A stretch of DNA of 27,730 nucleotides from Bacillota bacterium (GCA_023435565.1 JAEYRN010000090.1:1-27730), one strand, 5' to 3'. Shown: positions 1 to 6,641, counted from the first letter of the stretch. A program made the numbers and translations. The notes: generated by a model from the letters alone, not told the origin.

Positions 1-110
1 AACGAAGGAATGTAAGGGCATTGACCCGGTGTGATATGGGAGAGTCACCTCAAGGAAAGCTTTTTATAAAAAATTACGTCTGATTGAGATAATTAAAGTA
101 TTCTTTACTT

Positions 111-192
111 TTCTGTGGGAGAGACACAGAGGCATAGAGAATTGTTAATAAATTAATTTATATTTTACTCTGAGTCTCTGTGTCTCCGTGGC
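111..192. repeat. Intergenic inverted repeat with a GAGACACAGAG core
   Basis: An 11-bp perfect inverted repeat, GAGACACAGAG at 121-131 and CTCTGTGTCTC at 176-186, lies in longer imperfect arms with an AT-rich loop. A related palindrome with the same CACAGAG/CTCTGTG words is at 22782-22838, so this is probably a dispersed intergenic repeat family. Bases 1-110 before it hold no complete gene. One frame is open from base 3 to about base 92 and could be the tail of an upstream gene, but I do not recognise it. Confidence 0.7.
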
Positions 193-275
193 AAATAAAT
201 ATTATCATTTTCTCTTCATTTTTTATCTTATTCTGTGGTATACTTTCCCTATCCCTCTTATATAGGAGTTTAACT

Positions 276-704
276 ATGTGGCTTTATTATTTTGCAATCG
301 GATTAACCATCATCGCCAACCTTTTCTACCATTTTTCTCAAAAATACACCCCTACAAATGTAAACCCGATCATTACCCTAATTTTCACTTATATAGCCGC
401 CATTATTATCTGTCTGTCAATTCTCCCCTTCTATCCAAGCGGGGGAAACCTGATGGACTCGGTTCGTAAGGTTAATTGGGCAAGTTTGTCCTTGGCATTC
501 GCAATTGTCGGATTGGAAGTCGGTTATCTACTGGCTTATCGGGCGGGATGGAACATCAGCCTCGCCGCATTGGTCTCCAATGTAACCTTCACTCTCTTAG
601 TTATTCCGATTGGGGTTTTATGGATGCAGGAGACACTTTCTATAGTCAATATAATAGGAGTTTTTCTCTGTATCGGTGGTTTGGTACTGGCTAACTTAAA
701 ATAG
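276..704 (+). CDS. Small EamA-family (drug/metabolite transporter superfamily) permease
   Basis: This encodes a 142-residue, almost entirely hydrophobic protein with about five predicted membrane helices. Two features fit a single-repeat EamA/DMT protein: the late VLWMQETLS stretch and the closing helix IGVFLCIGGLVLANLK. Single-repeat members are about half the length of the usual ten-helix transporters and probably work as dimers; the substrate cannot be predicted. I chose the ATG at 276 because AGGAG (264-268) precedes it. The frame is open back to a GTG at 180, but that codon lies inside the 111-192 repeat, so the first 32 codons are probably not translated. The gene stands alone, with repeats on both sides. 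Confidence 0.75.
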   Translation: MWLYYFAIGLTIIANLFYHFSQKYTPTNVNPIITLIFTYIAAIIICLSILPFYPSGGNLMDSVRKVNWASLSLAFAIVGLEVGYLLAYRAGWNISLAALVSNVTFTLLVIPIGVLWMQETLSIVNIIGVFLCIGGLVLANLK

Positions 705-766
705 CTGTTTAAATGAAAATTATTGAAAATATATAAATACATTAAGATTATTGAAAAAATCCAATA

Positions 767-833
767 AATCCGTGTTAATCCTGTCAAAATGCTTCGTTTT
801 TTTTTAGACAGGATTAACACATAGACACGGATT
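767..833. repeat. Long imperfect inverted repeat (stem-loop) between convergent genes
   Basis: The left arm at 767-785 (AATCCGTGTTAATCCTGTC) pairs with GACAGGATTAACAC at 807-820 for 14 bp. After a short insertion the right arm resumes with ACACGGATT to 833. The loop contains a run of nine or more T. It sits between the plus-strand EamA gene and the minus-strand gene ending at 871, so it may end transcription from both sides. Its length and broken right arm also fit a dispersed palindromic repeat. Confidence 0.65.
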
Positions 834-870
834 AAAAACTTTACAACCAGTTCTTTTCCTTATAGATAAT

Positions 871-1296
871 CTATTCTAAATCCGGTTGCTTATTATCCCG
901 AGTTTCTAAATACTTTTCAAAACTTGTTTTACCTTCCACTTGCCACCAATCTTCATAATAACGCCAATTCTTCCATCCACCCTTAATCTTCCACTCATCA
1001 TCGGCCCAATCATCCCAATGCCGGTGGCGCCGGTCCCAATGACGAGCAAAATGCTTATGTTGGGAATGGTCGTGATCATGTCCAATTGAGCCGAATATTA
1101 ATCGGGCTAACAGTACCAACCCAAATCCTTCCCAGAAAGTAATCATTCTAAGCTGAAATAAATTTGGCATCAGCCAATTCCATAGTTTCATAACAAAAAA
1201 ACCAAATAAAAAAGCAAATATTCCTGCGGTTAAAATCCCTACTATCCCCATCCCTATATATCTTATAATTCTAAGTGGTCCTACTTTGCAATCCAT
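871..1296 (-). CDS. His/Trp-rich membrane protein paired with an ECF sigma factor
   Basis: This 141-residue protein has two probable membrane helices, at about residues 14-38 and 53-68. They are followed by a soluble tail that begins with the His/Asp-rich stretch GHDHDHSQHKH and continues rich in Trp, Arg and Asp. The second helix carries FWEGFGLVLLARLIFG, which resembles small membrane proteins I recall beside ECF sigma genes. It starts 17 bp after the sigma factor stop and has a clear SD (GGAGG), so the two are almost certainly co-transcribed. By context it could be a membrane anti-sigma factor or sensor, and the His cluster could bind metal. Both are inferences: I see no known anti-sigma domain such as a ZAS motif. 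Confidence 0.6.
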   Translation of the reverse strand: MDCKVGPLRIIRYIGMGIVGILTAGIFAFLFGFFVMKLWNWLMPNLFQLRMITFWEGFGLVLLARLIFGSIGHDHDHSQHKHFARHWDRRHRHWDDWADDEWKIKGGWKNWRYYEDWWQVEGKTSFEKYLETRDNKQPDLE

Positions 1297-1313
1297 TTTA
1301 TTTCCTCCTGATT

Positions 1314-1865
1314 TTAAATTTTAGGATCGGTCCGTAAATCATGCAATGATTTCTGAAGTATACTTACAGCCCGGTGTTTTCGCGCAAGCAAAGTTCCGAT
1401 CGGTTCGCCCCACCTCTCCGATAATTCCCGGAAAGAAAAGCCCTCAATTTCCGTAGCGATCCATACAGCGCGTTGTTTTGGTTCAAGTGCATCCACTGCT
1501 TGATAAAGCCGAATTTTTAAATCATTCCGAAGTGTTTCGGATTCCGGATCGCTGGTAGAATCCGGGATAATTTCAGCCAGCTCATTGCCTTCACCTACAA
1601 AGGCATTAATGGAGATAAGCCTTTTTCGGCTCCGGTATAAATCCACTAAACGATTGTAAGCAGCACGGTAGATATATGCGGCTATATTTTCAATTTGTCC
1701 GGCAATATCAGCTTTATTAAATAAATTTAACAAAATATCACTGACCGCGTCTTCAATCTCCATCTCGGAAAAGTCGTTCATGGCCCGGTGAAGGCGACTG
1801 ATTAATTTAATACGTTCTTTGCTAAAAAAGTCGGCTAAAGATTGGCTTCTTTTTTGTACACTCAT
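1314..1865 (-). CDS. ECF-type RNA polymerase sigma factor
   Basis: This is a sigma-70 family factor of about 183 residues. Region 2 is visible around MEIEDAVSDILLNLF and the following YIYRAAYNRLVDLYRSRKR. Region 4 is visible in LEPKQRAVWIATEIEGFSF and the helix-turn-helix RELSERWGEPIGTLLARKHR. Length and layout fit extracytoplasmic-function factors, which send RNA polymerase to a small regulon and usually work with an anti-sigma partner; the membrane protein just downstream is the candidate. The start is uncertain. The ATG at 1865 gives a normal ECF N-terminus but has only a weak SD. A TTG at 1907 would add 14 residues but lies too far from the only strong SD, which instead serves an ATG-TAA start-stop. 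Confidence 0.85.
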   Translation of the reverse strand: MSVQKRSQSLADFFSKERIKLISRLHRAMNDFSEMEIEDAVSDILLNLFNKADIAGQIENIAAYIYRAAYNRLVDLYRSRKRLISINAFVGEGNELAEIIPDSTSDPESETLRNDLKIRLYQAVDALEPKQRAVWIATEIEGFSFRELSERWGEPIGTLLARKHRAVSILQKSLHDLRTDPKI

Positions 1866-1904
1866 AATTTCATCACTTTCGTTAATAATTAAAAGAAGAT
1901 TTAT

Positions 1905-1927
1905 CAATTTACATTATTTCTCCTCCC
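1905..1927 (-). promoter_or_regulatory. Strong SD with ATG-TAA start-stop ahead of the sigma gene
   Basis: On the minus strand GGGAGGAG (1927-1920) is followed, five bases on, by ATG (1914-1912) and at once by TAA (1911-1909). One base later comes TTG (1907-1905), in frame with the sigma gene. The best ribosome site here therefore opens a one-codon reading frame. This could set sigma synthesis by re-initiation at TTG 1907 or ATG 1865, or simply be a chance arrangement. Confidence 0.4.
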
Positions 1928-2033
1928 TTTTTCCCTTCAAATTAAGATTTATCCCATCTATCTTTAAGACGTTTTTCCTTCTTAATTTATTGCATTTGTT
2001 TTTATTTTTTATTTTGTAGAAGCATTAATTGGG

Positions 2034-2039
2034 TATAAT
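2034..2039 (+). promoter_or_regulatory. Probable -10 element of msrAB
   Basis: A perfect TATAAT lies 40 bp before the msrAB start, preceded by GGG. No good -35 is visible at 16-18 bp; the nearest candidate, TTGTAG at 2014-2019, is only 14 bp away. The promoter is therefore plausible but incomplete by consensus. Confidence 0.45.
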
Positions 2040-2079
2040 ATAAGGTATTAATTCTTGAAACTAAAAAAAGGTAAATTTA

Positions 2080-3057
2080 ATGAAATACAATAACTTGAAC
2101 AAATATCAAATAGCAACTTTTGCCGGTGGTTGTTTTTGGTGTATGGAGCCCCCGTTTGAAAGATTAACCGGCGTAATTGACGTTAAAACCGGTTATACCG
2201 GTGGAAACGTGGATAGTCCAACTTACGAACAAGTTTGTAGTGGCAAGACAGGCCATTACGAAGCAATCCAAGTGATTTACGACCCATCCGTTATTAATTA
2301 TGAACAACTACTTGATCTATTCTGGAGACAAATTGATCCCACCGATCCCAATGGACAGTTTGTCGATAAGGGCAGCCAATATCGGTCGGCTATCTTTTTT
2401 CATAATGAGGAACAAAAAAAACTAGCCGAAGAATCGAAACAAAAACTAGAGAAGTCCGGAAAATTTGCAAAGCCGATTATAACCTCCATTCTTCCTGCTG
2501 CTCCATTTTATCAAGCTGAGGAGTATCATCAAGATTATCACCAAAAAGCTCCACTTAGATATTGTGTTTACCGGGAAAATTCCGGTAGAGAAGAATTCTT
2601 AACCCGAACTTGGAATAAACAGACGAAAAAAGGAGTATCTAAAGAACAATTAAATCCCCTTCAGTACCATGTGACGCAAGAAAACGGCACTGAAAAACCT
2701 TTCGCCAATGAGTACTGGGATAATAAGAGAGAAGGAATTTATGTTGATTTATTATCCGGAGAACCTCTCTTTAGCTCCACCGACAAATTTGACTCAGGGA
2801 CCGGCTGGCCCAGCTTTACCAAACCTCTAAAACCTGAAAATATCGTTGAAAATAAAGATCGAAGCCTTTTGATGGAGCGTACCGAAGTCCGAAGTAAAAA
2901 AGGCAATTCCCATTTGGGTCATGTCTTTGACGACGGCCCAAAACCTACCGGACAGCGTTATTGTATAAATTCAGCCGCATTAAAGTTCATCCCAAAATCC
3001 GATTTGAAAAAAGAAGGTTATGGCGAATATGAGGATTTATTCAAAGATAATTATTAA
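2080..3057 (+). CDS. msrAB: Bifunctional peptide methionine sulfoxide reductase MsrA/MsrB
   Basis: This 325-residue fusion repairs oxidised methionine in proteins, using thioredoxin-type reductants. The N-terminal MsrA domain acts on the S-sulfoxide and has the signature GCFWC (residues 17-21), with Cys18 the expected nucleophile. The C-terminal MsrB domain acts on the R-sulfoxide and has GTGWPSF, SHLGHVFDDGP and RYCINSAALKF, with Cys295 the expected catalytic residue. The two CxxC zinc pairs of many MsrB proteins are absent, as in other MsrAB fusions of this type. There is no signal peptide, so it is cytosolic. It is a single-gene unit read away from the sigma factor operon. The start is an ATG with only a weak AAAAGGT-like SD. 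Confidence 0.96.
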   Translation: MKYNNLNKYQIATFAGGCFWCMEPPFERLTGVIDVKTGYTGGNVDSPTYEQVCSGKTGHYEAIQVIYDPSVINYEQLLDLFWRQIDPTDPNGQFVDKGSQYRSAIFFHNEEQKKLAEESKQKLEKSGKFAKPIITSILPAAPFYQAEEYHQDYHQKAPLRYCVYRENSGREEFLTRTWNKQTKKGVSKEQLNPLQYHVTQENGTEKPFANEYWDNKREGIYVDLLSGEPLFSSTDKFDSGTGWPSFTKPLKPENIVENKDRSLLMERTEVRSKKGNSHLGHVFDDGPKPTGQRYCINSAALKFIPKSDLKKEGYGEYEDLFKDNY

Positions 3058-3061
3058 ATAA

Positions 3062-3166
3062 GGAATTGCATAATTCATGATTTAAGCTTTGGTTCACAAT
3101 ATATTGATAGATACATCTGGGCTAGTCTTGTGGCCAAAGGGTTTATTAAGGTAATTATGCAATTCC
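3062..3166. mobile_element. MITE-like 105-bp element with 14-bp perfect terminal inverted repeats
   Basis: GGAATTGCATAATT (3062-3075) is repeated exactly in inverted orientation as AATTATGCAATTCC (3153-3166). Inside the termini the arms keep partial complementarity: CTTTGG(T)TCACA on the left matches the complement of TGTGGCCAAAG on the right. The element has no reading frame and begins five bases after the msrAB stop. Its size and termini fit a non-autonomous insertion sequence derivative. No target-site duplication is obvious and the parent family is not identified. Confidence 0.6.
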
Positions 3167-3258
3167 CACAAATAGAAAAAGGAACACCCAGATTACCAGG
3201 TCCTCCCTTTTCCTAACCAACCGAACTCACCAATAAAATATATGCAATTATAATCTTT

Positions 3259-4098
3259 TTATGCCCAATTTTCGATCTGTTCGGCCTCATCTTTTTCATC
3301 ATATGATAAGACCTCTTCCATGGAGAAAAATCTTCTTCGATTCAAAATAAATTTAGCTGCTGTCAAGGCACCGGCAGCAAAAACCTTCCTTGAATAAGAC
3401 CGATGGATGATTTCGATCTCATCAAATTCGCCGGCAAATAATACCTGATGAACACCGGTAATCCCTCCGGCCCGGATGGCATGGATCCCAATTTCCGAAT
3501 TTTCTCTTTGAGTTGTACCTTTTCTACCGAAGGTGTTATTCTTATCTTGTTCTCCTCTTACATTATGAATCTCAGTTGCGATTTTGATTGCAGTCCCGGA
3601 AGGAGAATCAACCTTATGGCGATGGTGGGATTCCATAATTTCTACATCATAATTGGGAACGAGCTTCGCTAATGATTTGGCAATGAAAAGAAGAGCGTTA
3701 ATACCAACAGAAATGTTAGGAGCGAAAACTAGGCCGATTTTAAAACGTTGGACCAGGTTCTTTAATTCGTAAACTTGTATCTTATTAAAGCCTGTAGTCC
3801 CAACAACCATATGGACACCGTTTTCCGCTAACACTTGCGCATTTTTTAGGCAAGCCTCCGGTGAAGAAAAATCAATAGCAATCGGAAATTTCTTTTTTCG
3901 AATCTCCTCTACCAATGAGTTAGAATTTGAAACCAATAAGTCGCTATTGAGGTTGGCTAATTCTCTTAAAGATTTATTAATCTTCTTACTCTTTGGTCCA
4001 GCAATGACCGAAACCAGATCGAACTCCCGAGATGAGAGCAATTCTTCGGCGACAACCTTGCCGGTTCTTCCAAGACCGAGCAGACAGGTTTTAATCAT
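3259..4098 (-). CDS. dapB: 4-hydroxy-tetrahydrodipicolinate reductase
   Basis: DapB carries out the NAD(P)H-dependent reduction in the diaminopimelate/lysine pathway, which supplies meso-DAP for peptidoglycan and lysine for protein. Visible features are the N-terminal dinucleotide loop GLGRTGK, VVGTTGF, the catalytic block ESHHRHKVDSPSGTA and the C-terminal RAGGITGVHQVLFAGEFDEI. The 279-residue product is slightly longer than typical DapB because of an acidic tail. The ATG at 4098 is chosen because GGAGGTG stands seven bases before it. The frame runs on to 4188, but that extension would translate the transcription terminator. No other lysine gene is adjacent. Control is probably through the c-di-AMP-type riboswitch in its leader. 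Confidence 0.95.
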   Translation of the reverse strand: MIKTCLLGLGRTGKVVAEELLSSREFDLVSVIAGPKSKKINKSLRELANLNSDLLVSNSNSLVEEIRKKKFPIAIDFSSPEACLKNAQVLAENGVHMVVGTTGFNKIQVYELKNLVQRFKIGLVFAPNISVGINALLFIAKSLAKLVPNYDVEIMESHHRHKVDSPSGTAIKIATEIHNVRGEQDKNNTFGRKGTTQRENSEIGIHAIRAGGITGVHQVLFAGEFDEIEIIHRSYSRKVFAAGALTAAKFILNRRRFFSMEEVLSYDEKDEAEQIENWA

Positions 4099-4128
4099 TT
4101 GTTTCACCTCCGGACGAATTTTAAAGAC

Positions 4129-4155
4129 AAAAAGACCATGGAGGAATCCATGGTC
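4129..4155 (-). terminator. Intrinsic terminator (expression platform) ahead of dapB
   Basis: On the minus strand GACCATGGA-TTCC-TCCATGGTC forms a 9-bp perfect stem with a 4-base loop, followed directly by five T. It lies between the aptamer and the dapB SD. The word CATGG right after the aptamer (4172-4168) can pair with the CCATG in the 5' arm of this stem, giving a possible antiterminator. Confidence 0.85.
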
Positions 4156-4172
4156 GAATTGAAAAAGCCATG

Positions 4173-4314
4173 CTTCCCTCTCATGCAACGCTTACGAAGT
4201 TAGCTGCCGGGTTCGGGTCGCTTGAGTAACCCTAAACTGTGACAATCACAGCAATTCACCCCTGAAAACTGGTTCCCCCGTTCTCTTTTTTAAGAGATTA
4301 AGCGCAACAGGAAG
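4173..4314 (-). promoter_or_regulatory. c-di-AMP (ydaO/yuaA-type) riboswitch aptamer in the dapB leader
   Basis: On the minus strand the leader shows the conserved blocks of the ydaO/yuaA RNA in the right order: GCGCTTAATCTC near the 5' side, GGGGGAACC, GGGGTGAATTGCTG, TTAGGGTTACT, CGAACCCGGCAGCTAAC followed by TTCGTAAGCG, then GAGAGG. The outer helix P1 can form between CTTCCT (4314-4309) and GGGAAG (4178-4173). The family binds c-di-AMP and normally shuts off gene expression through a downstream terminator, as is present here. The assignment rests on motif recall, not on a covariance-model search. Confidence 0.88.
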
Positions 4315-4337
4315 ATAATTTATGAAATTTGATCTTA

Positions 4338-4366
4338 ATTATAACTCATTTTCGTTATTTAGTCAA
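4338..4366 (-). promoter_or_regulatory. Sigma-A promoter of the riboswitch-dapB transcript
   Basis: On the minus strand TTGACT (4366-4361), a 17-bp spacer and a perfect TATAAT (4343-4338) form a near-consensus promoter. The expected start is near 4331, about 17 bases before the aptamer. This gives a leader of about 230 nt before the dapB ATG. Confidence 0.85.
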
Positions 4367-4490
4367 ATATAGACTCTAGAGGGTATTTTCAGCTATATTT
4401 CCCGTAAATTCCTTTAAAAAAATTATTTTGCGTCAATTAACTATCAGAATAATTACCTTTGTTAACCCTTCTGCCACAATATATAATCGT

Positions 4491-4518
4491 CCACGTCAAT
4501 CTCCGATTGACCAACGTG
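4491..4518. repeat. Unassigned inverted repeat between the DUF134 gene and the dapB promoter
   Basis: GTCAATC (4495-4501) and GATTGAC (4505-4511) form a 7-bp perfect inverted repeat with a 3-base centre. It is flanked by CAC and GTG words that can extend the stem after a bulge. There is no T-run on either side, so it is not a typical intrinsic terminator. The rest of 4367-4616 shows no gene that I can support. Confidence 0.4.
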
Positions 4519-4616
4519 AGATAATGAAAGCAAATTGACATGGATCGACAGGCAGCGATTCTATCACCTAATACTTCAATAATAAATATGTTTCCCCATC
4601 AAAAATATGTCAAAAA

Positions 4617-5093
4617 CTATTCTGGTTTTTGCCCGTGCCGCCAGCAATGCCCACCGCAAAAACGCTTACCTCTGCCAAAAGCACATGTAACTTCTTTAGA
4701 ACCACAATGAGGACACTCATAGCTTCCATCTAAAACTTTTCGGTAATTTTCAAAACTTTCTTGCCATTCTCGTTGACAACTTAAGCATTTAACCGGACAA
4801 ATGTTACTGGTAAAGTTCCCGCCTTCAATCCGGACCGCTTTCCCATTAACTAGCGATTCGGCTATTTTTTTACGAGCTTCAATTAAAATTCGTTGAAAGG
4901 TCTGTCGGGATACCTCCATCTGTTCGGCGCAATCCTCTTGTTCCAACCCTTCCAGATCTTTGAGACGAATGGCTTCCAATTCCTCAATTTTAAGTACATT
5001 CTCTTCCAGGTTGCATTGGGGTACACCTACCGGGATGTAGTAACGGACTCCGGGAATAAAGGCGACTTTTCTCCATTTTACCGGTCTGGGCAT
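4617..5093 (-). CDS. DUF134 (UPF0251) family HTH regulator with a C-terminal zinc ribbon
   Basis: This 158-residue protein starts with MPRPVKWRKV, typical of DUF134, and has the sigma-like helix-turn-helix LEGLEQEDCAEQMEVSRQTF at about residues 48-67. The C-terminal third is Cys-rich (CPVKCLSC, ECPHCGSKEVTC, FCGGHCW), which suggests zinc or Fe-S binding. Members often sit beside NifX-like and Mrp/MinD genes, as here, and may regulate them in response to metal or Fe-S status. No target is proven. It is the last gene of the three-gene minus-strand run, 80 bp after the NifX-like gene. No confident separate promoter is visible. The start ATG follows GGAAGTG. Confidence 0.85.
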   Translation of the reverse strand: MPRPVKWRKVAFIPGVRYYIPVGVPQCNLEENVLKIEELEAIRLKDLEGLEQEDCAEQMEVSRQTFQRILIEARKKIAESLVNGKAVRIEGGNFTSNICPVKCLSCQREWQESFENYRKVLDGSYECPHCGSKEVTCAFGRGKRFCGGHCWRHGQKPE

Positions 5094-5173
5094 CTTTTCA
5101 CTTCCAATTTATATCAAAATTTACTCTTAAATAATACCATCAAAAAAACCAGACTGCAATTAGTCACAAATTC

Positions 5174-5530
5174 CTAATGCCCGCATTCTTCGGCATGTTG
5201 GTGCTGATGGCAAACGCTTCCGGAAGAACGTAAAGTATCGTTCAAATATTTTTCAATTGTCTCTTCCAAACTGCCTGTAATACCGGTAATAACTTCGATC
5301 CCTTTAGCGTTAAAAATCTCTATAGCGCCGCCACCCATACCTCCGGCGATAATCACATTAACCCCTAAGTCATTAAGATAGTTTGGCAAAAAACCCGGTC
5401 GATGCCCAGGGTTGGCGACAAATTGCTTATCCTTGACAGCCTTGTTCTCCGCTTCAATAATGGTAAATCCTTCACAATGACCGAAATGTTGGGCTACATA
5501 CTTACCTTCACTAGCAATCGCAATTTTCAT
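5174..5530 (-). CDS. NifX/NifB-like dinitrogenase iron-molybdenum cofactor-binding protein
   Basis: This 118-residue protein of the dinitrogenase FeMo-cofactor family has MKIAIASEG, the HFGHCEGF motif and GGMGGGAIEIFNAKGIEV. Outside nitrogen-fixing clusters such small proteins are thought to bind or carry iron-sulfur or Mo-Fe-S clusters. It ends in a His/Cys-rich tail (CHQHQHAEECGH) that could bind metal. No nif structural genes are nearby, so nitrogen fixation is not implied. It lies 25 bp after the Mrp ATPase gene, surely in one operon, and is a plausible client of Mrp-mediated cluster delivery. Confidence 0.9.
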   Translation of the reverse strand: MKIAIASEGKYVAQHFGHCEGFTIIEAENKAVKDKQFVANPGHRPGFLPNYLNDLGVNVIIAGGMGGGAIEIFNAKGIEVITGITGSLEETIEKYLNDTLRSSGSVCHQHQHAEECGH

Positions 5531-5555
5531 TTGATTTCACACTCCTATTAATAAT

Positions 5556-6374
5556 CTAATTCTTTATTTTAATCTCTCCTAATTCCGGTTTAGTCAACAA
5601 ATTATTTACCACTTCATCAAAGAACTCGGGACAGATAAGATCAACGGCTTCAATCTTTCCTTCATCACTTAGCTGGGCTACTTCAGGCATAATCGGCAGC
5701 CTTCCCAGTAAAGAAATTCCGGTTTCCGAAGCCACAACCTCCGCCCGGCTTTTACCGAACAGTTCGGTTATTCGTTTACAATCAGGACATTCAAAGTAAC
5801 TCATATTCTCAATCAAACCTAAAATCGGAATATTCATCTTACCTGCCATATGGATCGCTTTTTTGACAATTAACGCCACCAGTTCCTGAGGGGAAGAAAC
5901 CACAATCAAACCATTTAAAGGGAGCGACTGCATTACAGTCAATGGAACATCACCGGTACCCGGCGGTAGATCAACCACTAAGTAATCTAAATCGCCCCAG
6001 TCAACCTGTTCGAAAAATTGTTTAACCGTGCCTGCAATCAATGGTCCGCGCCAGATAACCGGGTCTTCTTCGTTTTCAAGGAGTAAATTAATGGACATAA
6101 TTTTAATTCCTTTGGTGGTTTCCGAAGGGAGAATCGCCTCCCCGATTACCTCAGCCCTTTCCTTAACCCCAAACACTTTGGGAATACTAGGCCCGGTAAT
6201 ATCGGCATCTAAAACACCGACCCTTAAACCCTTCTTATTCAATGCCGAAGCAAGCAACGCGGTTATCGAAGATTTGCCGACTCCACCTTTCCCGCTCATG
6301 ACCGCTATGACATTTTGAATTTTACCATAGTGATTCTGAATTTTTTCAAAAGGATTTTGTTCAGTTTGACCCAT
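5556..6374 (-). CDS. Mrp/NBP35-family Fe-S cluster carrier ATPase
   Basis: This 272-residue P-loop ATPase of the MinD/Mrp (ApbC/Nbp35) group has the deviant Walker A SGKGGVGKSS at residues 27-36, DADITGPSIP at 57-65, and VVDLPPGTGD at about 133-142. The ENMSYFECPDC stretch contains the CxxC (Cys196, Cys199) that holds a bridging Fe-S cluster between two subunits. The family assembles or delivers Fe-S clusters to target proteins in the cytosol. It is the first gene of the operon, followed by the NifX-like and DUF134 genes. A promoter lies about 170 bp upstream. The ATG is preceded by AGGTGAC. Confidence 0.95.
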   Translation of the reverse strand: MGQTEQNPFEKIQNHYGKIQNVIAVMSGKGGVGKSSITALLASALNKKGLRVGVLDADITGPSIPKVFGVKERAEVIGEAILPSETTKGIKIMSINLLLENEEDPVIWRGPLIAGTVKQFFEQVDWGDLDYLVVDLPPGTGDVPLTVMQSLPLNGLIVVSSPQELVALIVKKAIHMAGKMNIPILGLIENMSYFECPDCKRITELFGKSRAEVVASETGISLLGRLPIMPEVAQLSDEGKIEAVDLICPEFFDEVVNNLLTKPELGEIKIKN

Positions 6375-6517
6375 TTGTCAGTCACCTTTCTAAATTAAGT
6401 TTTTGTTTAGTTATTCCCATGTCCTTTTGGGCACAAAATTTAAATAAATAATTGACATCTCCTAATTCACCAGTTCTTCAAACCCTTGTCTCCTGACTAC
6501 TGATTTCTAGGTGTATT

Positions 6518-6529
6518 CTAATATATTAG
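6518..6529. promoter_or_regulatory. 12-bp palindrome just downstream of the mrp promoter
   Basis: CTAATATATTAG is a perfect 12-bp palindrome about 10-20 bases after the expected start of transcription of the Mrp operon. It may be a repressor operator, possibly for the DUF134 protein. AT-rich palindromes also arise by chance. Confidence 0.35.
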
Positions 6530-6545
6530 CGTATGCCCATAAGCA

Positions 6546-6574
6546 ATTTTATACTTTTATCTTACCAAAGTCAA
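6546..6574 (-). promoter_or_regulatory. Sigma-A promoter of the mrp-nifX-like-DUF134 operon
   Basis: On the minus strand TTGACT (6574-6569), a 17-bp spacer and TAAAAT (6551-6546) make a good promoter with a start near 6539. The leader to the Mrp ATG is about 165 nt. Apart from the palindrome at 6518-6529, I see no riboswitch or other strong structure in it. Confidence 0.7.
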
Positions 6575-6613
6575 ATTAAATAATGGTTTCAACGGTTAAA
6601 AATCAAGAAACAT

Positions 6614-6641
6614 AAAAAAGAGGTATTCGTTAATACCTCTT
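6614..6641 (-). terminator. Intrinsic terminator of the ABC transporter-TrmO-FmdE operon
   Basis: On the minus strand AAGAGGTATT-AACG-AATACCTCTT forms a 10-bp perfect stem with a 4-base loop, followed by a run of T (6619-6614). It begins 31 bases after the TrmO-FmdE stop codon and separates this operon from the mrp promoter downstream. Confidence 0.92.

Noticed and set aside
1819..2019. Plus-strand open frame overlapping the sigma gene start
   Set aside because: A low-complexity Phe/Leu-rich product from AT-rich sequence, without an SD and antisense to the sigma gene.
4099..4188. N-terminal extension of dapB
   Set aside because: The added 30 codons translate the intrinsic terminator and have no DapB similarity; ATG 4098 has a strong SD.
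4173..4314. Lysine riboswitch or T-box as the dapB leader
   Set aside because: Either would suit the pathway, but the conserved blocks match ydaO/yuaA, and no T-box sequence or lysine-aptamer core is visible.
5174..6374. Nitrogen fixation genes
   Set aside because: The NifX-like domain and Mrp ATPase are common in anaerobes without nitrogenase, and no nif structural gene is present.
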